Source of the DNA: Aplectana chamaeleonis
Taxonomy: Eukaryota > Nematoda > Chromadorea > Rhabditida > Cosmocercidae
DNA length: 64,000 nucleotides
Assembly (NCBI GenBank): GCA_029168955.1
Contig: JAPDOI010000895.1
Coordinates: 186,001 to 250,000 of the forward strand
Direction: 5' to 3'
Each line of letters begins with the position of its first letter. The stretch's first letter is position 1. Positions 1-10,592 of this stretch are shown here, piece by piece. The position numbers and the translations under genes were made by a program. The notes under the pieces were generated by a model. The model worked only from the letters and a program-made list of their open reading frames with translations, was not told the origin of the DNA and did no database searches.

Positions 1-1289
1 GTTGCCGCCTAGGCCAGCTTATGGGCCGGCGCAGGAAGGAAGAAAGCGCCGATTTATTTGCCTTATACCCAAGATGCTGGCGAAGCCGGCAAAGGGGCCG
101 GCGCAGCCGGACCCCAGCGGCAGAGGCCGGCGTCAGCCGGCCGACGCCGCTGGTGACTTATAGTGGCTCCCTTGTCAGGCGCGAAGCACTTGGTCACGCC
201 CATCTTACCGTGCCGCTCTGAATTTGGTCACCTACCCGGGTTTTCCCTCCTATGCCCAAATCGGGAGAGTCGTTACGGGATGGAAAAATGGGCGTGGCCA
301 AGTGCTATGCAACAGTGCGCTACCCCCCCCCCGCCCCCGCTAAGATAGCACGGAAGTTTACATGAAAACAATGACTGATAACACTATCAGACATCAGATA
401 ACGCCGGAAAAATTCATTTTCATGAATAGATAAATCATTTCGTTTTCTCGAGTGCCCCCCACCCCATATAGTTATGCACCCCGCCTTGTTGTTTGCTGAC
501 GCCCTCCCTAAATTTGAGCTCGGCCGACTGATTCTCGCAATCTGCGAACCTCCGACCACAGTTTCTTCGAAATTCTTACGGGGTCGCAAATGAGTTTTTG
601 TCTGCGTATGGTTTTAGAAGGAGGTCTTTGACTGCCCAATTTATAGTATTTGTTACAGAACTCCTTCAAATAATGTTCCTGCGCCGGATGGCGCGGTTTG
701 GCATTCGCCGCGGCGAAGCATATTGGAGAACGAAGAAGAAGGTGCAAGGGAGGCTCCATTGTAGGTTCAAGCTTATTGTTGAAGATAATAGTCACATAAG
801 AGTGCGAGTATGGAGCTTCTGGGAACCGTTCTGCTCCTAAACAAATCATACGTATCGATCTAACGTGTTCAGGTAGGTAATTGCAGGTAAACATGTTTTC
901 TCACTTCGACAGGCATGTTTTAACGTTAAGAGTCGATTGGTTCCCCAAAGCTCTGAACCGCTTTTCGTCACATAACATAGAGTTCACGTAATAAATTTAG
1001 TCTGATGAATGGACGGGACTGCGACGGTAGATCACCGCGCGCGAATCGAAATCCCGTTGTCCAGTGGTGCCGCCAACACCGCGGGGCCAGCCGCATGGTC
1101 CATGCGTCAGACTAAATCAAATATGGAAACCATAGATCAATGTAGCTCAACTTCGGAGCGACCAATTTTCCCCCGGTATTTTTGTGAACCAGAACCATAA
1201 CGGAAAAGGCGATAGTGCGGTTTCCGACTTCTCCCAATATGCTGTAGTATCAATCATTTTTCGAAACAGCTGGGATTGATCGGTGAGTT

Positions 1290-1505
1290 TCTGCTTTCTC
1301 TGAGAATTTTGGCCGAGAAATAGCCGCGAAATAGCCGCAAATTGCCTGCTGGCCGCGTAATAGCCGCGAAATAGCCGTCAAATAACTCCGGCCGCAATAT
1401 AACCGCGAAATAGCCGCCAAATAGCCGCTAAATAATGCTGGCCGCAAAATAGCCGCCAAACAGTTCTCGCCGCGAAATAGCCGTGAAATAGCCGCCAAAT
1501 ATGTG
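1290..1505. repeat. GC-rich short tandem repeat (CGCGAAATAGC type)
   Basis: The stretch repeats a 9-11 bp motif of the form CGCGAAATAGC/CGCCAAATAGC about a dozen times, interrupted by short spacers such as GGCCGC. The same motif reappears at 2883-3100 together with strong hairpins, so the two blocks belong to one repeat family. The minus-strand ORF across it (1250-1498) is low complexity and is not called as a gene. Confidence 0.7.
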
Positions 1506-1926
1506 GTCTGCTTGGATCCAGTTCACTTTAGCTTAGTTGAGCTTAGTTCATTTATGTGCGGTCTAAGCGATGGCGAACTTCTTAATGCTTCGGTCTACGA
1601 TGGCGAACTTCCTAGCCATGCCCTACTCCAGAATGATACGGGTCAAAGCGAGTGTCTTGATCACCCATTATTAGTGCATTTCCTTGCATGAGCGAATTCT
1701 TGTAGGCATACCAGGCGAAGATCAACCATTGCAGAACGGTGCTTTATAGCCAAATGCGACGTATTGTGTCAGTCGAAATAACTCTTCGTTACGCAATTTG
1801 ATGGGTTTTGAAGCATCATGGATCTATTCACAGTGGGACGCTCATAAGCTTGGATGATAGCAGGATATCGGAGTATTTCATAGTATGCACGCCTCATAGT
1901 TCTTTTATCCTCCACTCTGACTACCA

Positions 1927-2097
1927 GGGGTGCGTTCCAAGAAGATTTCCACGGGAGGAAAAATGAATCTGATAAGAGCCGACCAATGATAGATTGAGAG
2001 ACCGCATGAAATTAGCCTATCTGTTAGATTATCGTTCGTTAAATCTTATCAGACCCATTTTCCTCCCATGGAAATCTTCTTGGAACGCACCCCAGAA
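1927..2097. repeat. Fold-back element with GGGGTGCGTTCC termini
   Basis: About 48 bp at 1927-1975 (GGGGTGCGTTCCAAGAAG, then TTCCACGGGAGGA) is repeated in inverse orientation at about 2047-2095, around a spacer of some 70 bp. The termini match modules found several times at 55120-55470, so this is a dispersed inverted-repeat element. No ORF in it looks like a transposase. Confidence 0.65.
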
Positions 2098-2240
2098 TGT
2101 TTCTTCCCAGTGGAACATGGAGTTATCTGTCGAATTTGGCATGCATATAGTGAAGATTCAAGCCATTGTCAATATTGATGGTTTCACATTCAGCTCAAAG
2201 ACAAGGTACGGAATGACTTGTTCCCTACGATTACTTCCGG

Positions 2241-2440
2241 TGCAAAACTAGTTGAGGGGGACCACTCGAAAAAATGAAATGATTTATGCATGAAAATGAA
2301 AATTTCTTCTGATATCACATGCCTGATAGCGTAATAAGTCATTGTTTTCATGGGAACTCCCTGGACTACTTCGATTTCTGAAAGTGGTATCATTCATTTT
2401 TCAATTGAACCCTGAGCGCCCCCCCCCAACTAGTTTTGCA
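2241..2440. mobile_element. 200-bp MITE with GCAAAACTAGTTG termini
   Basis: The left end reads TGCAAAACTAGTTGAGGGGG and the right end is its inverse, CCCCCCCAACTAGTTTTGCA. The interior is AT-rich and non-coding. The same ACTAGTTGGGGG terminus bounds the larger block 4747-7223. No clear target duplication could be read. Confidence 0.6.
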
Positions 2441-2511
2441 CCTTACTTCCTACATTTTATCATGTTCACATCTGATTAAAACCGTAGGGTATCGAATGAG
2501 ATCTGCAAGTC

Positions 2512-2782
2512 ATGAGTAGCGACGAAACGTGGAAATTAGAAAATCCACAATGTTTCTGGTCTCTTCGGTTTTCTGAACATTTTCTTTCCGTTTTCGAAAA
2601 TTATGAAAAGATTTTCGCAAAGCCCTAGCCTTGATGGATATAAGGCCTGCGTTGCGGCTCAACCAGAAATGCCTTCTGATGTTTGACTTTATTCGTGAGT
2701 TTGGGAACCTGACGCAAAGAGACCTCAATATGTATTGTCTTTGGATGTCTTCTTACGGAACACATGACAATAGTTATGATTG
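2512..2782 (+). pseudogene. Frameshifted small ORF, unknown protein
   Basis: An ATG at 2512 opens a frame to a TAG at 2626-2628 (product starts MSSDETWKLENPQCFW). The next frame takes over at about 2613 and stays open to a TGA at about 2780, continuing with KALALMDIRPALRLNQK and a helix-like, Leu/Phe-rich segment. The two halves read as one globular polypeptide of about 90 residues broken by a single frameshift. I do not recognise the family. It could also be two exons with a GTGAGT donor at about 2694. The call rests on composition and frame continuity only. Confidence 0.25.
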
Positions 2783-2882
2783 ACGGAATCGTTGTCCGTA
2801 ACTGTGAATGAAGGTAAGACCGGCAATAGAAGTTTGCCACCTCATTCCCAGATTGGTGGCTGTGTGAAGAGCACCAGTTGTC

Positions 2883-3100
2883 GGGAAATAGCCGAGGAAT
2901 AGCCCACCAGGCTCCGCAGCGGCTCCTGGTGGGCTATTTCTCGGTTATTTCGCGGCTATTTCGCGGATAACGTGGTCGCGGCCGAGCATTGGCCGCGAAA
3001 TAGCCGAGAAATAACCTAGAAATAGCCTAGAAATAACTAGCCCACCAGGAGCCGCTGCGGTGCCTGGTGGGCTATTTCGCGGCTATATCTCGGCCAAAAC
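2883..3100. repeat. AAATAGCC repeats with two opposed GC hairpins
   Basis: Within AAATAGCCG-type repeats, 2901-2935 (AGCCCACCAGG...CCTGGTGGGCT) and 3038-3074 (TAGCCCACCAGG...CCTGGTGGGCTA) each form a nearly perfect hairpin. The hairpin loops GCTCCGCAGCGG and AGCCGCTGCGG are complementary to each other, so the whole block is also an inverted repeat. Confidence 0.7.
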
Positions 3101-3478
3101 TCTCAGAGTTTCCTGATACGACTACAGCTGTGGGAGCAAAGAAAACTAACTAAAATGTGAGAATTAAAACAATAACTCACTGATAAATTATATCTGATCC
3201 GACAACTGATTGATATAGCAAAGACTACAGTATGTCGATGGAAGTCCGCATCCGCAACACCGCCTTTTTTCCAGGTGCCGCCGTGGACTACAGATTGAGG
3301 TCAGAATGTGTATATCGTAATTACATATCATCACGTTCGTTATATTAGAATAATAAAGGATACTGGTCTGAAAGGCGACCATTGAAGGCATTTTCTTCGA
3401 GGGGACTTCCCTTTTCCATCCACTTCATTGCTGCTGGTCTATAAGGTCTGGAGCACTCCTAGGGAACTCTAGATTTCC

Positions 3479-3566
3479 ATCACCAGCAGCTAGCGGTGTT
3501 TCTTTGTCGAAGCATCCTTATCAACTTCTACATTTCACCAAGGCCCACCGCCCTGCTGCTGGTGAT
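3479..3566. mobile_element. Tiny MITE with ATCACCAGCAG termini
   Basis: The termini ATCACCAGCAGCTAGCGGTG and CACCGCCCTGCTGCTGGTGAT form an inverted repeat around about 50 bp. A related 92-bp copy at 45150-45241 shares the arrangement, including an internal TTCACC(A/G)AGGCCCA segment on one strand. Confidence 0.5.
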
Positions 3567-3674
3567 AATCGAAGTCGAGAGCTTTTTGGAATGTAGTCAA
3601 AAGTTATCTAGTCAACGTCTGGCGAATCAGAGTGTACAGTGGATTTCAGAATGATAGAGGCACCCGTGTAGTTG

Positions 3675-3859
3675 AAGGCAGCTACACGATAAATAGAATG
3701 GGTATGCTGGCTGTTGCTCGTCTTTGCCCAAGGATGATGATTAGATATAGTTAAGTTCTTTCATAGGTTATGGCAAACTGCAATGTCCTCCATCAGTATC
3801 AGTAAGTAAAAGTAATGAACAGCCAGCGCGCCCACTTATTTTATCGTGAACACTGCCTT
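3675..3859. mobile_element. MITE, AAGGCAG family, degenerate left end
   Basis: The right terminus (TTATCGTGAACACTGCCTT) is a perfect family end. The left terminus (AAGGCAGCTACACGATAAA) carries substitutions. Length is 185 bp. It is one of twelve AAGGCAGTGTTCACGAT-type copies in this window. The flanking dinucleotide is TG on each side, not TA. Confidence 0.6.
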
Positions 3860-4062
3860 TGAAGGTTTCGCCTCTCCTTCGAAGATTCATGGCACGGCAC
3901 CAGCGCCGTCGAGCCAACACCACTAGAAATCGTACCGTAACCACTATCAGAGAATGATTTCGTCCATATAAAATTTCGTAAGGAAAATATCGATTATTTT
4001 ACGTTTCGAAACCATAGAGTCATCACCGACGATTACCATTCCTTATAAAATTTCTTCCTTTA

Positions 4063-4549
4063 AAGGCAGTGTCCACGATAAAAAACATGTCTGGTTTTTT
4101 GGTGAAGATCGGCAGCTGTAGGGCCTAGCGCAACCCTAACGTTGAAAAAACTAAGAAAAATGAGCTCGGAACGGTCCCCTACGGGCCCAAAGTTGGACAC
4201 CCGTCAGCTCGTCACCCCCAGATGCACTTTCCAAGCCCACCCACGTGAACAAATGAATGCTAGAGATTGTAAGATAAGCGATGGCCTCCGATAAATAGCC
4301 CCGTTCTTCCCTTCATTCTCAACTTCTCTCTTTACTCAGGTCAGCTCGCATACATCGGCTGCAAAAGACGGAAGTTACAAGCCTCGGACATTTCGTCCAC
4401 CATGTTTTCTTAGCTCAATTTTTGAGGGACCATAACTCCGTTCCTAGAAGGTCTTGTACGATTCCAAAAACATCATTGGAATCAGCATGGGACCGTCTTC
4501 ATGATAAGCAAAAAAGCAGAAAAACGATTCTTATCGTGAACACTGCCTT
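4063..4549. mobile_element. MITE, AAGGCAGTG family
   Basis: The 487-bp element opens with TA then AAGGCAGTGTCCACGATAAA and closes with TTATCGTGAACACTGCCTT. Its interior resembles the copies at 24297-24776 and 61624-62100: a GAAGGGAAGAACGGGGC-type segment, a TGGTGGACGA box and a CCATAACTCCGTTC box. The right TA is mutated to GA. Confidence 0.8.
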
Positions 4550-5112
4550 GAATCAGATTCATAGGATGTCTATGCGAATGCTAGGTCATCTTCTCTTCAT
4601 TACCTACCAGACCTCGCGGAATCATGCTGTCAGACGAGGATCAAGCTCGAATTTCCGCTCTGCACTCTGCAGGTCGCACCAGCTGCGCAACTTGGCCAAT
4701 CTAGAATCGTGGCTTACCATTCTGTGATAGATACAACCTCCGGGATGAAACTAGTTGGGGGTCATTCAAGATTCTCAGACATTCAAGCGCGTCTCGCCTT
4801 GCACAAAGACGCGTGTCGCGCACGTACACGTGTATTTGTAGTGTAATTTCGGCGCGCCAAACACACTACGTAGGGTCTTTATAGTGCGAGATAGGGTCTT
4901 TGTCGGGCGACATTGATCCCACTTCACTCGTAAATTTGGCGCGACAAAGACCCTACGTAGGGTCTGTGTAGTGCGAAATAGGGTCAATGTAGTGTCTTTG
5001 TAGGGTCACCAGTATTCGAACCTTACTGGCTCCTCAGGTGAACGTAACTGGGGTACATCAATGGTGGGTGTAGGGTTACCGGTTACCTATTGTTCAAAGC
5101 CGTTGCTCAATA

Positions 5113-6295
5113 CAGTGCGTTCAGAAAGTGTAGGGACACCCCCGAAAATCAAGGTTTTCAAAATCATGTTATATTTGGCTATCGATACTGTTTATAGAAG
5201 AATTCAACAAGGTGAAAAACCTTTATTTGTTCATTTCTATAACAGCTGAGCAATTTTACAAGAATTTATTTCAAATTTCAGATTTTTTCGCCGTTCAGAA
5301 AGTATAGGGACACAACACAAAAACAAAAATTATTGAACAAAGAAAGAATTAAACATACAATCTAAAATGAAATAGCTGCACCACCATTAGCAATGATCTC
5401 AAAAATTCTCTTTGGCATAGAATTGATCAAATTGGCGATGACGTTTCCATCCAGATTGGCCCACGCTTCGAGGATAGCGACCTTCAGCTCATCTACCGTT
5501 CTGTACTGCTTCTTGTTGGCATCAAACTGGGGCACATGTATGCCCCAGATATTCTCTATCGGGTTACAATCTGGAATACACGCGGGCCATTCCAACAAAC
5601 GGATTCGATGACGTAGAAACCAGGTTTTTGTAGACCTGGACACATGTACCGTCGCGTTGTCTTGCCGGAAAGTGAAACGCTGACGTCGTGTTCCGGACAA
5701 AAATGGCAGTAGATGTGCGCGAAGAGTTTCTTGATATTCCTCCGAGTTCATGCGACAAGAAGTGAAGGCCAATTCCAAAACACCTCCGCTACTGAATGCT
5801 CCCCAACACATCAGCGAGCCACCGCCGAAATTCCGTCTTCTGAAAATCAATGGATCCTTGCGCAGATCTCGCCAGTAGGATCGAGCACCATCCGGTCCGT
5901 CAAGATTAAATTTCTTCTCGTCGGAAAAGATCACCTAAAATTTTTTTGCGTCATTTCTCGATTTCTTTCGGATTTTGTGAGACTGCATTACCTTTGCCCA
6001 ATCAGTTGCCATGTTCCTCTTGGCAAATTCAATTCGAGCCTTTTTATGGTTTGCAGATAACGACGGGGCCTTCTTCATCACTTGTCGGACAATGTTTTTA
6101 TCGCCATTTATGAACGGCGAAAAATTCTAAAAGTTGAGATAAAATCTTACAAAATTTCGCAATTATTATATAAATAATCAAACACAGGTTTTCCATGATG
6201 CTGACTTCATTGATGAACAGTATTGATCACCAAACACAAAGTTTTATTGGAAACCTCGATTTTCGGGGGTGTCCCTATACTTTCTGAACGCACTG
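5113..6295 (-). mobile_element. Tc3-like Tc1/mariner transposon, internally deleted
   Basis: The ends CAGTGCGTTCAGAAAGTGTA and its inverse (TTTCTGAACGCACTG) are flanked by TA on both sides (5111-5112 and 6296-6297), the Tc1/mariner duplication. The arms are long (about 180 bp, imperfect). The left arm repeats the terminal motif internally at 5293-5312 (GTTCAGAAAGTATAGGGACA), recalling the double transposase sites of Tc3. On the right side only GAACGGCGAAAAA of that inner site remains (6112-6124). The transposase gene is N-terminally deleted, so the copy is not autonomous. Confidence 0.93.
5362..6120 (-). pseudogene. Tc3-like DD34E transposase, N-terminus missing
   Basis: Reading minus, an exon from about 6120 to 5992 encodes KNIVRQVMKKAPSLSAN and ends at WAK. 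A 57-nt intron (5991-5935, GTAATG...TTTTAG) follows, then an exon to the stop at 5362. The catalytic core is visible: FSDEKKFNLDGPDG (first Asp), RQDNATVH (second Asp) and PDCNPIENIWG (Glu). Exactly 34 residues separate the second Asp from the Glu, the DD34E spacing of the Tc1 group. The N-terminal paired-type DNA-binding region (about 100 residues) is absent: coding sequence runs directly into the terminal repeat. The C-terminal half has no stop. Confidence 0.9.
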
Positions 6296-7221
6296 TAGGG
6301 TATCTAACCATCGATACTAACTGGGGACCACCCTGATTTCAGACTGGTGCTTCTAAAAATGGTTTATTGAGGGTTGTAGGGGAGACAAAAAGCAACAATT
6401 TCAGGTTTCAAAATTTTGCGGCAATCCCTCTGACACTGCAGTGAACGCAAAGACTATTCTTATTGTCAATATGTGTAGCCATGTATGACCATGTATAACA
6501 GCCAGCCAGATGTTCATTTAACCGCGTTTTCACGTTTTATTACGATTCGTTACGATTTCGGGCCCAAACTTCGTAAATCGTAAAAATTTTCCGAAAAACG
6601 CCCGTAATTCGTGAATCGTAATCCGTAATTCGTAATTACGCACAGCCCTGTTTCTCCTTTTCCGAAATCGGAGACGCTGCGGCGTGGTAAAATGGGCGTG
6701 GCCAAGTACGATGGCCAAACGCCCTCCCCCCCGCTGCGATTTTCCTCAATTACATGCCAAAACAAATGGACAAGCAACATTGAACAGATGAATAATGGAC
6801 AACTGAAAAATGAACAAATGGTTGAATGACGCGACGCCGATCTGTGGAAAATCGATTTGGCCCTAGGAGAACCTGTGAATGCGGTGTAGGGCGTCTAACG
6901 CGCCGAGGCCCTTCCCGTACGCGACAAATACACGTCAAAGACACTACATTCGCTCTACATATCCATCCAGCCCCGGTCGGCGCGTTTGTGGGATCAATGT
7001 CGCGCCGACGGAAAAACGAGCAAAATAGGCCACGCCCTCCAAGGCGAGACGCGCTTGAATGTCTGGGTTTATGATGGAATGATTGATAAGAAACCTTTTC
7101 ACCACGTTTCTAACACGTGATACGACACGTCTAACACGTTTCAAACACGTTTTTAACAAGTGTACCTGTAGAGAGAATCTCCATTTGTCTGAATAAATCT
7201 TGAGTGCCCCCCCCCAACTAG

Positions 7222-7479
7222 TTGCAATCCCAACCTCCTATAGGGAGTGTGAATCCTTTGGAAGTTCTCGCCCATTACCCGACCTTGACTTTCGTAGGGT
7301 ACAGCGCTTATTGTGCCTCCGTCAACCGCGTCAGGAAGGGATTGTCGCCCCTGTCTAAAAATTTAGGACCAGAAAGCGGTGGCAGTCTAAGCATTGTACG
7401 AGAGTCATTCAAGAATGCCTCAATGCGATCGACTCACCACAAGTGTGCTAACCCCGCGTTAGAGCATGCAGAAAGATGA
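7222..7479 (+). CDS. Weak unassigned ORF
   Basis: An 85-codon frame with mixed composition (contains NPLEVLAHYPTLTFVGY and a Ser/Gly stretch) ends at 7479. There is no good splice context and no recognised domain. It directly follows the right end of the inverted-repeat block. It may be chance. Confidence 0.12.
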   Translation: MQSQPPIGSVNPLEVLAHYPTLTFVGYSAYCASVNRVRKGLSPLSKNLGPESGGSLSIVRESFKNASMRSTHHKCANPALEHAER

Positions 7480-7489
7480 AGACAAAACT

Positions 7490-8600
7490 GGACAGTCCCA
7501 CCTTTCTAGCACCCGTCCGCTCTCTCAATGTTTTCCATTCGGCTGTTCTATTCAGACCAAAGCAAGTTCAGTCTGGACGACCTTGATATTTTAAAGGCAG
7601 GTCCCGGGCGGAATTTCGTTTCCGACATTTCCCCTTGAATAGGAGCGAATTCTACAGATGGTCTCCAGGAAGGTGCGAGAACTGCGATAATAAACGATTT
7701 TCAAGAAATCTGGCCTTTTCCGGCAGCCACTCTGTCAGAAAAGAAAGGCCATCATCGTCTACCTTTTAGCGTTCGCCCACGCATTCTTTAAAATTGCTGT
7801 GTGAATATCGGTCATTCTGGCCATGATTATCACGCTGTGAATACCGTAATCCCTGTCGTCGAGGCTCTTTGTTCTAGAAGTAAGGGATAAGAGCTTGTGA
7901 AAGGTCCCGGCGGTGTTCAGCTAGGTCAGCCCATCCAAGCTAACCTAAATTTCTGTAGTGCCAAAATTAGGCTAGACCTAGTCATACATACGGCAGGTCT
8001 GCTATTGGCTAATTTGGAAATGTGACCAATTGCAGACATGCTGCTGAAGGCGGAGGCGGAACGCCGAAGTATAACTAGGGTCTGACGATTTTTGGCCTGA
8101 CCTGAGGAGTAGAAGCTCCCGTCTAACAGGCGTTATCTGAGAAGTGGAAGTGTTCAATTTCGTCTCCATGTTTCTAAATGCAATCCCGAGGTGAGCACTC
8201 TAGTGACAAGCCACTCGTTTTGAGGCTTCCTTCGTCGACTCTCGAACAGTGTTGAGACCGCCGCTAACTGCTCTACAGACCTTCAGCAGGAAGCAACAGC
8301 GAGCGTACTGGCCCGGTTGTCGAAGGCAGTGGAGTTTGACACCAAGCGCAGTATTCTACGAATGTCAAGACCGGTTAACGAGCGAGGACTCCCGAGAGAT
8401 TCACTTTTTCCATGTAAAGCTGCTTGTCTCACAGAATGGCTTGAAAGGCTTCTATACCGATCAAGTTGGGCAGCAATGTAAGAACTAGTGCGACCCGCAG
8501 AGTGCAGAACAGAAACTCGATCATAGGTCGGGATCAAACTGTTGGCGACGAGCGACGCGACGCAATGTTTACCATACATATCGACCGAAAATCGATAAGC
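7490..8600. other. Intergenic or intronic, nothing assigned
   Basis: About 1.1 kb without a recognised element. Short ORFs occur on both strands at 8249-8579, overlap each other and have no splice support. Confidence 0.4.
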
Positions 8601-8760
8601 CTGATACAGTTTACCGCAAAGTTAAAAGGACATGGTGCGGTTGCTGGCCCTTTTCCAAATTTCATTATCGATCGACAGCACAGCTGATTTTCTGAATGAG
8701 TTACGGTTTTTCGTTTTTATTCACTCTTGTTTCTGCTTCATTTTTGTTTCTGTCTGTTTA

Positions 8761-9286
8761 AAGGCAGTGGTCACGATGAAAAACGTTATCGAAAAACTTA
8801 TGAAAATCAGCTCAGATCGAAAACAGCTGAAAAACTATGAAGGTAACACGCTGAAAAACGGGTTAGAATTAAAGTTTCTAGAGCCCAAAGATGCCAATTC
8901 GTGCACAGCGCCGCTCAAAAAGATCGCAGTCTCATGCCTAGCGGTCGAAAATCATCGACATTCAGAGGAAGGTATAAATGCAAATTCACCTAATAAAAGC
9001 AGGTGAGCAATGAAAGAAAGCGCTAAAGTCAATGTTTTTAACTAGATGAGTCAATGTTCATTGATTGAAATTCAAATCCAAGACAGCTGATGTTCTTGAT
9101 ATTAGAGATGCCAATGATGTGGAGTGGGCTCGTCCACAATCAAAAGACAAGAAATTTCAGACTTTAAATTTGGCCCGAAACAGCGGTTTTTTCGCGATTT
9201 TTTCATATAGGATCGACTACTCTAAACCCAGAAAAGGTTTTAGAGAGGAAAAGAAGACAAGCATATTTTATCGCGACCACTGCCTT
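8761..9286. mobile_element. MITE, AAGGCAGTGGTCACGAT subfamily
   Basis: The ends AAGGCAGTGGTCACGATGAA and TTATCGCGACCACTGCCTT are flanked by TA. The interior (GAAAACAGCTGAAAAACTATGA...GATGTTCTTGATA) is closely related to the copy at 20802-21353, defining a GGTCACGAT subfamily about 530-550 bp long. The 124-aa ORF across it lies wholly inside the element and ends in an unrelated frame in the other copy, so it is not called. Confidence 0.85.
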
Positions 9287-9415
9287 TAAAAATTGCGAAC
9301 AGGGGCTAATCTTAGTGCGTTAGGGGAATTAGCCGTTTGTTCGGGCTGCGTGGTGTCTTATTTCCAAAATTATGTTCTGAAATCGAAAGAAACGGCAAAC
9401 TCCTCTCGCACAATA

Positions 9416-9861
9416 AAGGCAGTGTTCACGATAAATCTCGCTCTCGAGGTCTGTGTGGAACGCTAACTTGGCAGGTGCTGTAGAGGATAGGGTCGAAGAA
9501 AGCAGCGAAAACTAGCTAGAAATCAATACAAAAGTCTTTGAAAGCTATTCCGGTGCGCTTACCTGTCCCGGTCCGCCCCCAATAAGACGAGCTTGTGGCG
9601 CCGCACACGTTTTGATGGCATATTGCCAATCAACTCTGCCGCGTTTAACATGATCAATTCGCGCAGATTTCGCGATTAGTGCGCGCTTGCCGAAATCAGC
9701 GGGGCCCATGATTCTCTTCCACGCCCTGAATTTAGAAACCGTTATTTTGACTTATTCTGGACGTTTTTCTTCGCTGTTCGCTCACTATTAGTTACCTCAC
9801 GACCAAACAATCCCATTTTTGTGTCCAACTCGTGTGCGATATTCATCGTGAACACTGCCTT
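9416..9861. mobile_element. MITE, AAGGCAGTGTTCACGAT family
   Basis: 446 bp with perfect ends (AAGGCAGTGTTCACGATAAA and ATCGTGAACACTGCCTT) and TA on both sides. The host element's other copy reads GCACTAAGAGAAGCCC at the corresponding point, giving a direct empty-site comparison that supports a TA target duplication. Confidence 0.88.
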
Positions 9862-10103
9862 TAAGAAAAGCCCCTATTCGTAATATTGTAAGAGTCAGAA
9901 AAAAAATTAAGCAGAAATAAGCGTGAGTAAAAAAGAAAAATCGTAACTCACCCAGAAAATCACCTGTGCTGTCAATTCATAATTAAATCTGGCAAAGAGC
10001 CAGGGTTTCCATCTTAGTCTTTGTATGTGACGCACCGCGTCCTTTTACCATTGCGGGACCACTGTCGCTGGTCGAAGGGGGGGGGGGTATGATCCCGGTC
10101 TTA

Positions 10104-10590
10104 AAGGCACAGTACACCCTCAGATATGAATTTTGAGATTTTCATGTAATTGTGTAGAAGACCCCTCCTGTATAACACGTGCCAGATGCGAGATCTCAAT
10201 TCCTCCAAATAAGCGAGATATAAGCGACTACCACAGGCCCGACCCCCTTCGCTCACCACCACAGGCCCGACCCCTCAACAGATTTTCGAACTCGATAGCG
10301 GCTCGATGGATGGATGATTTCTTAACAAGTCGTCGTTCTTCAGTCCATTACCGGACTGTCTCCTTATCTTGGCTTTCTCTCACGCAACGATTGCTAATGA
10401 AGAGAAATACAGGCCTGAGACAACTCGTCCACCAATTTTTCACCCTCAAGATCTAGACATCTTTGAAGAGCCATAACTCTGTTCAAAGGGGGTCTTGGAC
10501 GATTTTAGAGATACCTCTGTGATCAGCGTGTGACTCTCTCCAAGATAAGCATGAAATCTGAGAATTGATTTTTTAGGTGTCCTGTGCCTT
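10104..10590. mobile_element. MITE, AAGGCACAG family
   Basis: The ends AAGGCACAGTACACCCTCAG and GGTGTCCTGTGCCTT are flanked by TA. The interior contains boxes (ATAACACGTGCCA, GCGAGATATAAGCGAC) also present near 40010-40075 and 44480-44560. The right TA (10591-10592) is also the left TA of the next MITE, so the two elements abut. Confidence 0.82.
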
Positions 10591-10592
10591 TA

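Larger units (their letters stand above)
4747..7223. mobile_element. Large inverted-repeat block with a nested Tc3-like element
   Basis: Left end ACTAGTTGGGGGTCATTC and right end GAGTGCCCCCCCCCAACTAGT are inverted. Just inside, CAGACATTCAAGCGCGTCTC (left) is matched inversely at about 7043-7066 (GAGACGCGCTTGAATGTCTG). Arm similarity extends about 70 bp and then fades. The Tc3-like transposon 5113-6295 sits inside. At 4840-5010 a GGGTCTTTGT(A/C)GTGCGA-type motif repeats. No transposase belonging to the outer element was found. Confidence 0.5.
8607..10065. mobile_element. Palindromic CAGTTTACCGCA element carrying two nested MITEs
   Basis: The left end TACAGTTTACCGCA and a degenerate right end near 10050-10065 (TGCGGGACCACTGT) enclose inverted arms. 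Those arms also pair in the uninterrupted copy at 38573-39094 (GACAGCACAGCTG..., GCGAATAGGGGCTTTTCTTAGTGCG and inverses). Two AAGGCAG MITEs (8761-9286 and 9416-9861) interrupt it. Comparison with the empty copy shows the second sits in a TA. Confidence 0.8.

Noticed and set aside
8632..9006. 124-aa plus ORF
   Set aside because: It crosses a MITE boundary (8761) and lies mostly in MITE interior; the sister copy does not keep the frame.
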